DNA of 64,000 nucleotides from positions 1-64,000 of the forward strand of contig JADJLA010000018.1 in assembly GCA_016705695.1 (NCBI GenBank). Direction: 5' to 3'. A program made the translations under genes and the position numbers. Source of the stretch: Sphingobacteriaceae bacterium. GTDB taxonomy: Bacteria > Bacteroidota > Bacteroidia > B-17B0 > Aurantibacillaceae. The notes beneath the pieces are model-generated. The model had not been told where the DNA came from. It did not search any database and worked only from the letters and a program-made list of their open reading frames with translations. Below, in pieces: positions 1 through 10,054 of this stretch. Numbering within the stretch: position 1 is the first letter of the stretch; each line of letters starts with the position of its first letter.

Positions 1-106
1 AGCAGGAAGTAAAATTAAATACAGAATTTTAGACTTTAAAATTATGAGAAGAGTAATGCGGACAGGTAACTTGAAGTAACTGTGTGCCTTGCAACCCCTA
101 ACAGCA

Positions 107-262
107 ACTAATGGCCATTGGGCAAGAGAAAGGTCATCGCCGCGCGCTATTAACAAGGTCACTTCGCGAAATTTAATTGCGGCGGCGATTAAAGTTGGGT
201 ATCTTTAAATAACCCTTATGTCGGTTCAAAGTTGAGGTTCCAAAAGCCCAACGGCCATTAGG
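107..262. repeat. Nested inverted repeat, attC/REP-like
   Basis: Bases 109-123 and 246-260 are complementary over 14 of 15 positions. Inside the loop, 137-143 pairs with 182-188 (TCGCCGC/GCGGCGA). This block is clearly richer in G+C than the DNA around it and holds no plausible reading frame. A second CCGTTAGC-type motif follows at 271-278. The layout resembles a folded recombination site or mobile palindrome, but I cannot assign it to a known family. An attC site is one possibility; a structured RNA or plain REP element is another. Confidence 0.3.
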
Positions 263-429
263 TCGCCAAACCGTTAGCTGCAATGCGCTATCCCGACGCA
301 CAGCAGGTCGACTGAGAAACTTCGGCCTCTTTAAATAGCGGACCTTTATTTTTACTAATTTAGATAAAATTCAGATTATGAGCTTAAAATTATCACATCC
401 TTAGCATTAACTATAACTTTTAATATTCT

Positions 430-1270
430 TATCGCACAAACGTCGGAAGACTATTGGCCCAAATGGTGAAAATTAAAGGAAAAGAAAAACAATAATGGCA
501 AATGCGAAGACAATATTTTGAGAAAATGGACAATTAGAGCGAAGCACACGTTTCTTGACAGTGAGTGGACTGAAGATATATGCTATTATAGTAATGGCAA
601 AAAAATGAAATCTCATAAATTTGAAAACAGAGCTAACTTTCAAACAAAAAGACGCGATTTAGTACTACCAGAAACTGGTCAAATAAAAGAAAGAAAATCA
701 GTTGACGACTCTTCATTCAAAATTATAACACTTACGAGATTTTATCCTAATGGTAAGACTGAAATGACCCAAAATATTTAACTGGTGAATATTCAGACTA
801 CTTTGAAACTGTCATTGCAAAGACTAAAAATCAATTCATAAATAATAAAAAGAGAAGGAGAAGATATCACATATTATAAGAATGGGAAAATAAAAGAAAA
901 ATATCCTTTAAAAATGGGTGTCCGGTTGGAGAAAATTAAAAATATTTTGAGAATGAAAGATAGAAGAAAAACAGACTTTCCTATTTGACGACCTACAAAC
1001 ATTACATTTTAATGGTAATAGCCCCCAAGGACTGATGAGAGTATTTAAAAGGTTAGATAATGGATATCCAAAGAAAAAAGGGGGAAATTTTTGATAAGGG
1101 AAAGCAAATCGGCGCGGCAATTATTATGACTATAATGGATGGGTAATGGAATGGTAGCTTTAATGCCGATGGCAAAAAAACGGTGAATGGTTTACCATGT
1201 TCTGAAGATGGAACAGTCATTACTAAAAAGTTTGAAAATGGAAGACTAAAAAGAAATAAAGAAGTATGAT
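430..1270 (+). pseudogene. Broken YwqK/MORN-like secreted protein
   Basis: Several plus-strand frames carry the repeated pattern aromatic-x-NGK: YYSNGKKMK near 590, FYPNGKTEM near 745, ITYYKNGKIKEKY near 870 and FNADGKKTV near 1160. This is the short beta-hairpin repeat of the YwqK/MORN-like family, often found as lipoproteins or immunity proteins in Bacteroidota. A hydrophobic run ending LIAQTSEDYW (about 410-455) could be the signal peptide. The longest open piece is 518-781 (87 codons); several frame changes separate the others, so no intact product is encoded as written. The family call rests only on the repeat pattern. Confidence 0.4.
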
Positions 1271-1359
1271 GCTAAGGAAAGTAACATAGCAAAAAACTTG
1301 TTAATGTATCGTGAAAGAAAAAATATCTTATAACAGAAGAAGAAAAAAAAACAAACACA

Positions 1360-1940
1360 ATGAAAAAAATATTGACATTTACTTGTTACGGTGACTTCTA
1401 CATTTTTGGAAGCTTCATGCTCGAACGATAGCGGCAAAGGCTTTTGAACGCGAAAAAAATATTTATGTTGCGAATTTGACAAGCAGCAAGGAAAACAACG
1501 ACTCAACCAAAGGGACTCTGAACCCATTTTGGTTGATAACATAAGAGGCTGGTGTTTATGTCGTTCCCAGGATCGCTTATAATAATCAGACAAAAAAGGT
1601 AATGAAAGTAAACGTAGCTGATCTTGCTGAATCAATTGTTACGAACCAAAAACCAATATAAAGACGATGGGGTAAGCAAATTTTTTCATGTTAGTAGTTT
1701 GTCTTTGTCTTTGGATAAAAAATCAATCTTATTTACCACTGAAAATACGCAACAGGTAGTCAAATGGTAATGGTAAATCTTGATAACTAGGAGTGGACTG
1801 GAATGTTTACCGCTGAAACGTTTGAAATACTTAGACAAAGGAATACAAAGGGTGCCTTCTCGCTGGACAAAGTGATATTGAAGAAGAGAATGGAGTCCGA
1901 GACCATTGTTACAGAGTTTGCATGACTCGGGTCGAATCAT
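1360..1940 (+). pseudogene. Broken lipoprotein-like gene remnant
   Basis: An ATG at 1360 opens MKKILTFT. One frame over, the text reads TSTFLEASCSNDSGKG, a lipobox-like Cys that would follow the signal peptide if one base were restored. Other coherent pieces follow in different frames: NIYVANLTSSKENNDSTK (about 1455-1510), RIAYNNQTKKVMKVNVADL (about 1570-1630), and SLSLDKKSILFTTENTQQ (about 1690-1755), which resembles the PD40 beta-propeller pattern SPDGKxxxFTS. I infer a single surface lipoprotein, possibly of TolB/PD40 type, broken by several frameshifts. The pieces might instead belong to two genes. Confidence 0.3.
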
Positions 1941-2289
1941 AAAAAATTACTAGCGACGAAGAAAGTATGGGACTTTTAAAAATGGACTTGGTAACGTAAT
2001 AAGTGAATAATATTATGGATAAGAAAGTGGACTAGTATATGTATTGACAAATCTGCCTTGCCAGGATCTGAAAATTGGTTTTAACTACGAGAGAAAATTG
2101 TAAGAAGATTGAACTTAAAACAAGTATCATTCCATTTAAGTGCTTAGATTTTGCGTAGAGTGTAGATGATTGTAGAACAGTTGAAAAGTGCTTTACCCAT
2201 GCAGCATTCGCCATGATAGGTTTCCACAAAGGGAATTTTTAAATTGAGCCCTCGGGCTATCGCAATTTTAAAAGCTCTCCTTGAAAAGC

Positions 2290-2626
2290 CAGAAATAACA
2301 GATGAAATCAATAAAGAAACAGACGATGATAGTACAACAAAGGAGGAAAAGGAAGCAAGTGCGGAAACTCGAAACACAAGAGGCCTCCTATGAACCCTCA
2401 AAGAAAATGGGTATAACGATAGGAGCGCATCTGAAATTCACTGAAGATAATACTGAAGTCGAAGTAGTCGGAGAAAGAAGGAAACTCAATTTGAGATATT
2501 TTCATTAACGGGCAAGACTTTAGAAAACTGCTGAATTTAGATTACTCAAACGCCCAAGGCGGTTACCTGGACATATAACGGAAAGAATCTTAAGATATTT
2601 ATGAGGAAACATACTCGAATGAGTAA
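2290..2626 (+). pseudogene. Fragment with RAMA-like C-terminal domain
   Basis: After an acidic linker (TDEINKETDDDSTTKEEKEA, from about 2300), the text reads IGAHLKFTEDNTEVEVVGE, then EIFSLTGKTLENLLNLDYS, then TWTYNGKNLKDIYEETYS, ending at TAA 2624-2626. This needs a few one-base corrections, including A2 to A3 at 2592-2593. The order 'entry to a small beta domain, S-L-T-G/K-T-L, final W-x-Y-x-G-K-x-L' fits the RAMA domain found at the ends of restriction enzymes and adenine methylases. That would suit the restriction gene downstream. What precedes 2290 is not recognised. The domain call is tentative. Confidence 0.33.
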
Positions 2627-2689
2627 TCAGAACTTAGTGTGGGAAAATTTTAAATTCTTTTGTCCTTTTACTTTTGGCACTGAAAAGCA

Positions 2690-2920
2690 AAAACCGTTCT
2701 TGAGAATGTTCTAAGTCGACTAATTTTTATTTCAAAAAAGTCAGTGTTAAGTCTAGAATCAATATCATTTAATCCTGGATCTATAACGCGAGAAAGTTGG
2801 TCTTCAGTTGGAAATGTTGAAATCACATCAACAAATTCAACAACAACCATTGGAAATGCTGTAAGTCAAGAAGGTACAAAAACTGAAATAACGTTGAAAA
2901 AGTTGATTGACCTCAGTTAA
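2690..2920 (+). pseudogene. Unrecognised open fragment
   Basis: A plus-strand frame without a start codon reads ISFNPGSITRESWSSVGNV and then EITSTNSTTTIGNAVSQEG, ending at a stop near 2920. It is too regular to be noise and is probably the end of a frameshifted gene. No family is recognised. It could be the true C-terminus of the RAMA-like fragment just upstream or a separate gene. Confidence 0.2.
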
Positions 2921-2925
2921 ATTTT

Positions 2926-3252
2926 TAAGAATGGTGCTTAATTTTTCATTCAAATACTACTGTGCAAAGTGGTTTTTGTTTTTGTTGTTTGCGAAGCTCG
3001 TTCAGCTTAGTACAAGCAATTGCAGCAACACTTTGTTTGTTGATGCCTAACCGAATTCTTATCAGTAAAAAAATCCAGCTTTACTGAAATACAATCTCTC
3101 TTTTTGTCCAAAATGATGTAGCGCTTTTTTAGGTAGCTTATGATCCTTATTGTCCTTTGAAATTATTTTTAGGCTCATATTTAGGTTTGCTTAGTTTTTG
3201 AATCAAGAAGGTTTTGAAGTCAGACCGAGAATTGATATTAGTTACAAAAGAA
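2926..3252. other. Stretch without a recognisable gene
   Basis: No frame longer than about 40 codons is convincing. On the minus strand a short run reads INKQSVAAIACTKLNELR (around 3000-3050), which may be the remnant of a DNA-binding helix, but it is too short to call. No strong hairpin or promoter was seen. Confidence 0.4.
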
Positions 3253-4022
3253 TTAAGAATCATTAGTTTTGATAAAGTACTTTATAATGTCCTTAATAAA
3301 TAAATATGCGCCTATTACTAGAGAGAATGCACAAACCAAAAGAATTAAAGTAATTAAATCCATATGAAATCCAGTTTCAAAAGTTTTGAAGATAAAAAAG
3401 ACAACCACAGGAATTCCAATTAATTTAATATTCGTGTAGCCCTCCTTATCGAAATACCTTTTTAGTCTGTATCGGAAGAGCTGCTTTTCCAGGCCAAATT
3501 TCCTATCTTTAAGAATCTTCAAAAGTTTGACATGAAAAGCATATTCCAAAATTCCTAATTCATGTGGGTATAGAAAGATCGTTGGTTTATTATTTTTATA
3601 TATAATATTGCCTTTTTGTCATACTTCTCTCTACTCTCCTTATTGGCATTGTACATGCCGAAATATTCAATGTAAACTTTGTATTTTGTGAGGTAAAAAT
3701 CGACCCGCCTGAAATGGCTATCATCACCTTTTAGATCAGTCAAAATAACTTCAGATTCAAACTCGAACTCATTTTCTTCCAAAAAATCTGCAACAAATAG
3801 CTCTTCTGAACTCTGAGCTTGAACCTTCTCAAATGTCAAGGTAACCCCTTCTTTTGTTTGATTGAATACAAATACCAGCTTCGTTGGACAGCCCCTTTGA
3901 TAAATGTGGAATCCCTTCTTAATCCATTCATTAAGGACTTTATTATAAATGTCAAATGCTTTTTTTGGTGGCAATCCACATGCGATGTTTACCGTAGTTT
4001 TAACTCCATCAGTTAATACCAA
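3253..4022 (-). pseudogene. PD-(D/E)XK-like nuclease with membrane tail, frameshifted
   Basis: Two minus-strand frames, 3555-4022 (155 codons) and 3253-3549 (98 codons), form one gene. If the T5 run at 3593-3597 (A5 on the coding strand) is read as six, the text runs on as YIKNNKPTIFLYPHELGILE into the second frame. The first part has RRVDFYLTKYKVYIEYFGMY followed by YDKKAILYIK, the D...E-x-(Y/F)-G...Y..K order of Vsr/DUF559-like PD-(D/E)XK nucleases. The second part ends in two hydrophobic segments (about 25 and 20 residues). A nuclease fold joined to a membrane tail is unusual. The corrected protein is about 256 residues. Convergent with a plus-strand remnant upstream; part of the integrase-flanked island. 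Confidence 0.5.
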
Positions 4023-4276
4023 ACAAATTGTAAGGGGTTTAGTTAGGTACTACAGATGTTTCCATATCGAATCCTAGGCGATATTTACCAAACCTAATAG
4101 TATTAGCGGGCTGAACAGTCAGTATGAGGTATATAAATTGATTCATTATTATTGCCTTATAAAAATAATGAAAGATAGTGTTAACATTGAGTTTCGTTTC
4201 CTATATTTATACTATTGTTGATAAATCCTTGACTTTTAAGACGTGAAGAGCTTTAAGTAAAAAAACTTTCTAACAC

Positions 4277-5337
4277 ATGAAACACCTTTTATAATCTTGA
4301 CACTTTTGATTTTGATCTCTTGTAATAATCAAGAAAATAATAATCATAAAATTAAGCAATCTCGCAGGTATAGCCATGCGATCAAGAGTGGTGTAATCTC
4401 TAAAAGGGCATTATAGAAGACTTTTCAACATATGATACAAGTGGTAAAATAATTGAATCCATAAAATATAATCAAATCTTTGAGTCAGGAGATAGTGTTT
4501 TTGGTCAAGAGAAACATTTAAATACTCGGACGATGGCAAACTTATTGAAGAAAGTCATTATGATAATAGAGGGTGATCTTTCTACAAGAAATTAATTGAA
4601 TATAGCAATGGTAAAAAAACATTGTTACGAATTTATTTTGGAAAAGCAGAAAGTGATCGCTCAAAACTTCTTTTATATGCTTCGATGCGTTATTACTATA
4701 ATTCACTTGGAAAGATTTCTTTAAAAAAATTTAACGGAGGAATAGACTTTCGTGAAAACGAACAAAATTTATGGATTAATGATGATGATTATTCATATAA
4801 CAAACTTGATAGTTCTTCGGCTATATACAAATAACAATAAAAAAGGAAAAATTGATTCAATAAAAAATAATTGAATTTGAAAACAAAGTCAATCTTATTA
4901 CTAATTCAACAAATAACAAGAATAGTTTGAAAGCAAAAGCAAACGATTTTCTTAAGGGCATTAGTTTTTTTTCAGCGTATACAGTACGTAAGATTGAATA
5001 TGATAAAAATGATTCTGTAATAAAAGTAAATATCGGTGAAATGCGGATTAATAATTCTGGCGAAAGCAGATACACGAAAGAAAAAACAATTGAATACTTT
5101 TACAAAGAAGGTAAATTGAAAGAAAAAATAGAAGAATCAAATAACATGAAAGAAACTAGAACTTTTGGGGATAACAATAATGTTATAAAAATTGTACTAT
5201 TCGATAAACTAAAACAACAAATATCTGAAACTATAATAACTAAAAACAACAGTGATAACGATGTTATTGAACGTACTTTTTATGACTACTTAAACGAACC
5301 CAAGGAACATCTCTCAGTCACTTATGAATATTGGTAA
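4277..5337 (+). pseudogene. Broken YwqK-like lipoprotein gene
   Basis: Starting at ATG 4277, a one-base shift gives LTLLILISCNNQENNNH, a lipoprotein signal peptide with lipobox and Asn-rich tether. Further pieces include YDTSGKIIESIKYNQ (about 4430), the open stretch 4622-4834 with YYNSLGKISLKKF, and the open stretch 4927-5337 with RKIEYDKNDSVIKVNIGE and IEYFYKEGKLKEKIEE. These are YwqK-like hairpin repeats. Joined, they make a lipoprotein of about 350 residues, interrupted by at least three frameshifts. It resembles the remnant at 430-1270, so the island may have held two related surface or immunity-like proteins. Confidence 0.4.
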
Positions 5338-5504
5338 AGAAATGAAACAGAATTCTAATGATTTGTTTAGTAAAAGTACTTGAATAAAACACCATTTAAT
5401 GCAGCCATTTAGTTGAATAAGTTGAAGGAATTGGTTCAGCTTATTCACTTTTTATATGGAAAAACTTGCTTGTAAGGTTGTTATCGTGGCAATAAGGTTG
5501 TAAA

Positions 5505-5572
5505 AGTTGAGAAAATTGATGTTGTCAATAGGTAAATCAACTATCTCAACTATTACCTATTAAATAGGGTAA
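5505..5572. promoter_or_regulatory. Overlapping dyads upstream of the restriction gene
   Basis: AATAGGTAA (5527-5535) is a perfect inverted match to TTACCTATT (5553-5561). The latter is almost immediately followed by AATAGGGTAA (5563-5572), forming a second, tighter dyad. A GTTGAG...CTCAAC pair flanks the first. The block lies 57 bases before the MmeI-like start codon. Iterated dyads here could be operator sites controlling the restriction gene, as with C-protein boxes, or an attenuator; no controller gene was recognised nearby. Confidence 0.3.
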
Positions 5573-5628
5573 TTCTACTTATTGCTTGTACCGTTTTTTT
5601 TGCTTTATTTTATAACTCAAAATCTAAT

Positions 5629-8398
5629 ATGAACCACATTACCAAAGAAATGCGCGAACGCGCTGAAAAGTTTATAATTGATTGGCGCGGAACAAAAGAC
5701 GAACGAGCGGAAGCACAAACTTTTACTAATGAGTTTTTTGAAATCTTTGGTTTAAAGCGCAGAGATTATGCACAGTTTGAAAAGCCAATTCAAAAAAAGA
5801 CGAAACAGGAACGGGCTTTTGATTTGTTTTGGTCTGGTAAATTAATTATTGAAAGTAAGTCCATACAAAGATAGCGACGCACATTGGCAAGAAAACTCTT
5901 AGACAAGCCAACGATTACGTTGAAGACTTATTTATTTACCAACGACCCCAGTATATATTATTGATGAACTTTAAACGCTTTCAAAAACATAAAGTTGAAA
6001 CGATTGGAGAAAAAATAAAAATTACTTTTCTTACTGAAATAAAATTAGAAGAATTAGCCGAAAAATTAGATGAGTTTTCTTTCTTCCCTGACTTCGCACA
6101 CCGATTAGAAGACGACGGTATTATTCTCAACCAAGAGGCTGCAAGGCGCATGGCTAATCTCTACGAGGCGATTGAACACAAAGATTATAATAGAAATGAT
6201 ATTTCAGTTCTATTGGCTCGAATACTCTTTTGTTTATTTGCTGAAGATACTGGCATCTTTGATAAGAAAGTTTTTGAAGATTACATTACCGAAAATACAG
6301 ATGGGAGTAATTTAGGTGAACACTTAATGTCAATCTTCAAAACTTTAGATACCCCTCCTGCAAAAAGAGCGACATTAAATAAGAAGCTCTCAAAATTTCA
6401 TTATGTTAATGGCGGGTTATTTGATGAGAAACTTACAAAAGTTCCACCAACCAACAAGGCTATACGTACCGCATTACTCGAATGTTGCACTTATGATTGG
6501 TCAGATATATCACCTGTAATATTTGGTTCATTATTTCAAGCTGTAATTCACGAAGAGGAAAGAAGATCATTAGGCGCCCATTACACTTCCGAAAAGAACA
6601 TTTTGCGTGTCGTTAATCCATTATTCCTTGATAAACTAAGAAGCAACTTTGAGGAAATCGAAAGCGATAAAGAATTAGAAAAGTTTAGAAAACAATTAAG
6701 CACTATGATGTTTCTTGACCCTGCGTGTGGTTGCGGAAACTTCCTAGTTGTAACATATAGAGAGCTTCGTCTACTTGACATCGAAATTATTCAAAGACAA
6801 TTCAAAGGGAAATATGTTACTGATGTTAGTTTATTAAGCAACGTTCATCTCGCCAATTTTCATGGCTATGAAATTGACCAAACTTCTGCAATGATTGCGG
6901 AAGTAGCAATGTGGCTTACAGAACATCAAATGAATATGCGTCTTGAAAGCGAATTTGGCAAAACAGTTCCAACTATTCCACTTGATGAAGCTGCCGTTAT
7001 TGTAAATGAAAATTCTTTAAACTTAAATTGGTCAACGAAGAAAAAGGATGTTGCATTTGATTACATTTTAGGCAATCCGCCTTTTATTGGTAAACAATAT
7101 CAAACTACTGAACAAAAAAGCGACATTGGAAAAATTCTTCACGGTATAAAAGGTGCTGGAGTTTTAGACTATGTTACATGTTGGTATATTAAATCGGCTG
7201 AGTACATGAAGAAAAATCCCGACACACGCACAGCCCTTGTAAGCACGAACAGTATTGCTCAAGGCGAGCAAACGGGCATTTTATGGAATGAACTTTTATT
7301 AAATATGATATAAAAATCCAATTCGCACATCAAACTTTTAAATGGCATAACGAAGCAGAAGGTGTAGCAGGTGTTGATTGTGTAATTATTGGTTTTGGAT
7401 TAGAAGATATTAAAGATAAGTGTATTTTTGAGTACGATGATATAAGAGGTGAACCGACTAAATCAAGCGTAAAAAACATTAATCCATATTTAATTCAAGG
7501 CAGTCCGACCGTTGTTTTAAAACGTCGCACTCCAATTTGTAATGTCCCAGAAATATACTTTGGAAGCATGCCAATGATGGAGGCCATCTCTTGTTAGATG
7601 ACGAAGAAAAAAGAAATAATAAAATGATCCCAACGCTAAAAAAATGGATAAAACCATTGGTTAGCGCTCACGAATACTTAAACGGTAAACAAGATGGTGT
7701 TTATGGTTAGAAAAGAGTACACCCGCTGAACGAAAACAATCTTTGCCCATCTATAAAAGAATTCAAGCAGTAAAAAAACATAGAGAGGAAAGCAACAGGG
7801 AAGCAACAAATAAACTGGCATCAACTCCCATCTATTTGGAGAAATAAGGCAGCCAGAAACTAACTATATTGCAATTCCAAGAGTATCATCAGAAAACCGA
7901 TACTATATCCCTTTGCCTTTTTCGATAAAAAATATATTCTAAGCGACACTTGCCTGTGCGTTCCTAACGCTTCTTTTTCATTTTGGAGTTATCACCTCTG
8001 TGATGCACATGACTTGGGTAAGGTATGTTTGCGGTAGATTGGAAAGCCGATACCGTTATAGTAATGAAATTGTCTATAATAACTTTCCTTGGCCTATCAA
8101 TGTTGCAAAGCCGAGAAAGGAAGCGGTTGAGAAAGCAGCAGAAACAATGCTTGCAATTAGAGAAAAGCATTTAGAGAAGGGAAGCACCTTATCGCAAATA
8201 TACGACCCTGCTAATATGCCACAAGATTTACAAAAAGCGCATGAGGCGATTGATAAAGCAGTAGATAAATGTTACAGAGATGCATCGTTTACAACTGAGC
8301 CAAAACGAATGGAGTATTTATTCAATTTATACGAAGATTATAATACTACCCTATTTACTGAATTAGACAAAACGGAAAGAAAAAAAAAAGAAAAGTAA
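5629..8398 (+). pseudogene. MmeI-like type IIL restriction-modification enzyme, frameshifted
   Basis: A single-chain enzyme that would cut and methylate DNA with one recognition domain. The N-terminal piece (5629-5874) ends FDLFWSGKLIIESKS, a D-x9-E-x-K nuclease site (D65, E75, K77) with the spacing of MmeI. The piece 5961-7313 has SLGAHYTSEKN, the SAM motif FLDPACGCGNFL (about 6709-6744) and the adenine-methylase motif NPPF (about 7075). Target-recognition text (YFGSMP..., then PRVSSENRYYIPF) follows in other frames, and 8000-8398 is the MmeI C-terminal domain (WVRYVCGRLESRYRYSNEIV). Total span fits about 920 residues, the family's usual size (MmeI has 919). Breaks lie near 5865-5925, 7294, 7573, 7691, 7827, 7912 and 7970, mostly one base missing from a homopolymer. 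Inactive as written; possibly intact in the real genome. Confidence 0.85.
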
Positions 8399-8493
8399 AT
8401 GGCTAAAATTTTTTACGACAAAAGGTTCATCTTGGTTAGTAATGGTATGTGAAAAATGTTGAATTGAAAATCAATAAAATCAACTTTTTTTTT

Positions 8494-9895
8494 TTACATG
8501 TTTATTAGCGGGCTTAAAACCTTCATTGTAGTAATTTTGAATATAAAAGTTTTTGTGCAGTACTGGCAAAGACAAGGGATATTGTTTAGCGTTATAACCC
8601 CTCTTGCAAATTTCAATACAAGGTTTTCGCATTTTGGACAAATAACCGGAATTTCGTTTTCAGATAATTCCTCCTGCGCAATTTTATCCCACTTATCCAT
8701 TTCTTGTTCCCGTAACCGATCTACAACGCGAGCGTAACGTTGGGTGGTGGTTAATTCTGAATGACCTAAAATATCACTAACTACTTCAATTTTTATTCCT
8801 AAAAGCAATGAGTTGATCGAAAAAGTATGTCGTGAACTGTGAAAGGTGATGTGTTTTTTAATACCAGCAAATTTCATTATCGCTTTTAGATACTTATTTG
8901 TTTGCGAGTTTTCCATAACCGGATTTTCAAACGCTAACCCGCTTAAACTATCATATCAAGCTTAGATAAAAGTCGTTTTCTTATTGGTATTCGACTGTTT
9001 TCTTCTTTTTAACCTTCCTTTTGCAAATTCCTTTTACAATAAATGTACCCCTTAACCTCGCCGATCTTTAAGGTTTTTATATCTGAATGTCTTAAACCAC
9101 TATAACAGCCCCTAAGATAATACCGTAAAACCTCCTGATATTTTTCACCAATATTAAAATCCTGCGCGTATTTACTTTTAGCTTTTTTAATAACCTTAAA
9201 AGTTCTACATATCGTAGATCATGTAATTTTAAGTTCTTCGGGTTCTAAATATTCGGGTTCACCAATGAACGGACTACCAACAATAAATTCAGTAAATGGG
9301 TACTTGCTAATTTTTCCTTCATTAAAGAGTTTTTTTGTGTATTTCCTAAGAAAGCATAACGCGTGATAGGCGGTATTATTTTTCTGCTTCAATTCTTCTG
9401 TGAGATAGCTTTTGTACCCTTCAAGAAAATCCTTATCAATATCGTGTATGGATAATTTTGCGCGATATACTCTTAATTTAGCTATTTCGTTGTCGTAATT
9501 ATCTAAAGTATCGGAAGAAATTTCCTTTAACTCCCTTTCTCTTTTAATTGTTTCTTCAGCAAAATCATAAAAGCTGATTGATTTTACTTTTCCTGATTCC
9601 TGCTCGTAAATTTCCCTTACTTTTTGTACACTTAAAATATTCCCTTTTTTTTCGCTTTCAGAAATAATTGTATCAATTCTTTCTTTTTGCCTATCTATAA
9701 AGCTATTAAGTTTGCTATAACCACTTATCCCCGACTTAACGCATTTGTTCGCCCGATCATAATGATTATCCTTTATATGCCTGCCTGTATTGATATAAAC
9801 GTGGTCGCCATTAATGGACACCCGGAGCAGTATTGGAAACGTACCATCCTTTTTGTAGAGTGGGTTTTACAGTCTAAATTTATTGTGTATCTCAT
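8494..9895 (-). pseudogene. Tyrosine recombinase/integrase, frameshifted
   Basis: Integrase that would insert the island into the neighbouring tRNA. Start ATG is at 9893-9895 (MRYTINLDCKTHSTK), and one base missing from the T5 run 9850-9854 moves it into the 9219-9821 frame. That frame has the arm-binding and SAM-like core-binding domains typical of Bacteroidota integrases. The catalytic domain shows box I Arg in CYSGLRHSDIKTL (about 9085-9110), HSSRHTF (H-x-x-R, about 8840) and GHSELTTTQRYARV (His and nucleophile Tyr, about 8740-8775). Further shifts lie between 8917 and 9219. The C-terminus has two CxxC pairs (ICPKCEN and CLCQYC), an extra zinc-ribbon-like tail not normal for these enzymes. 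It lies 160 bases from the broken tRNA. Confidence 0.85.
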
Positions 9896-9923
9896 CGGTT
9901 TTACTTAAAATTCACCTCTCAAA

Positions 9924-10025
9924 TTTGTGAGATATTTGTGAGATTGATTTGTAACTATTAGAGAGTTTTGTTCTAAATCTCTAATCTCTCTAAATACAAA
10001 GCGTTGATTTTAAAGCTATTAGAGA
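9924..10025. promoter_or_regulatory. Integrase arm-site-like repeats at island end
   Basis: TTTGTGAGAT occurs twice, 11 bases apart (9924-9933 and 9935-9944). CTATTAGAGA occurs twice (9955-9964 and 10016-10025), with inverted TCTCTAA copies between them (from 9978 and 9987). The block lies between the integrase gene and the cut tRNA, where the arm-type binding sites of a tyrosine recombinase attachment site are expected. Their role is inferred from position and repetition. Confidence 0.55.
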
Positions 10026-10054
10026 TTTCTCTCTGAGGGTAAAATTGCGAAAAG

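Noticed and set aside
8400..8493. A small frame (MAKIFYDKRFILVSNGM) after the restriction gene
   Set aside because: Only 17 codons, ends at a stop just before the convergent integrase, no recognisable function.
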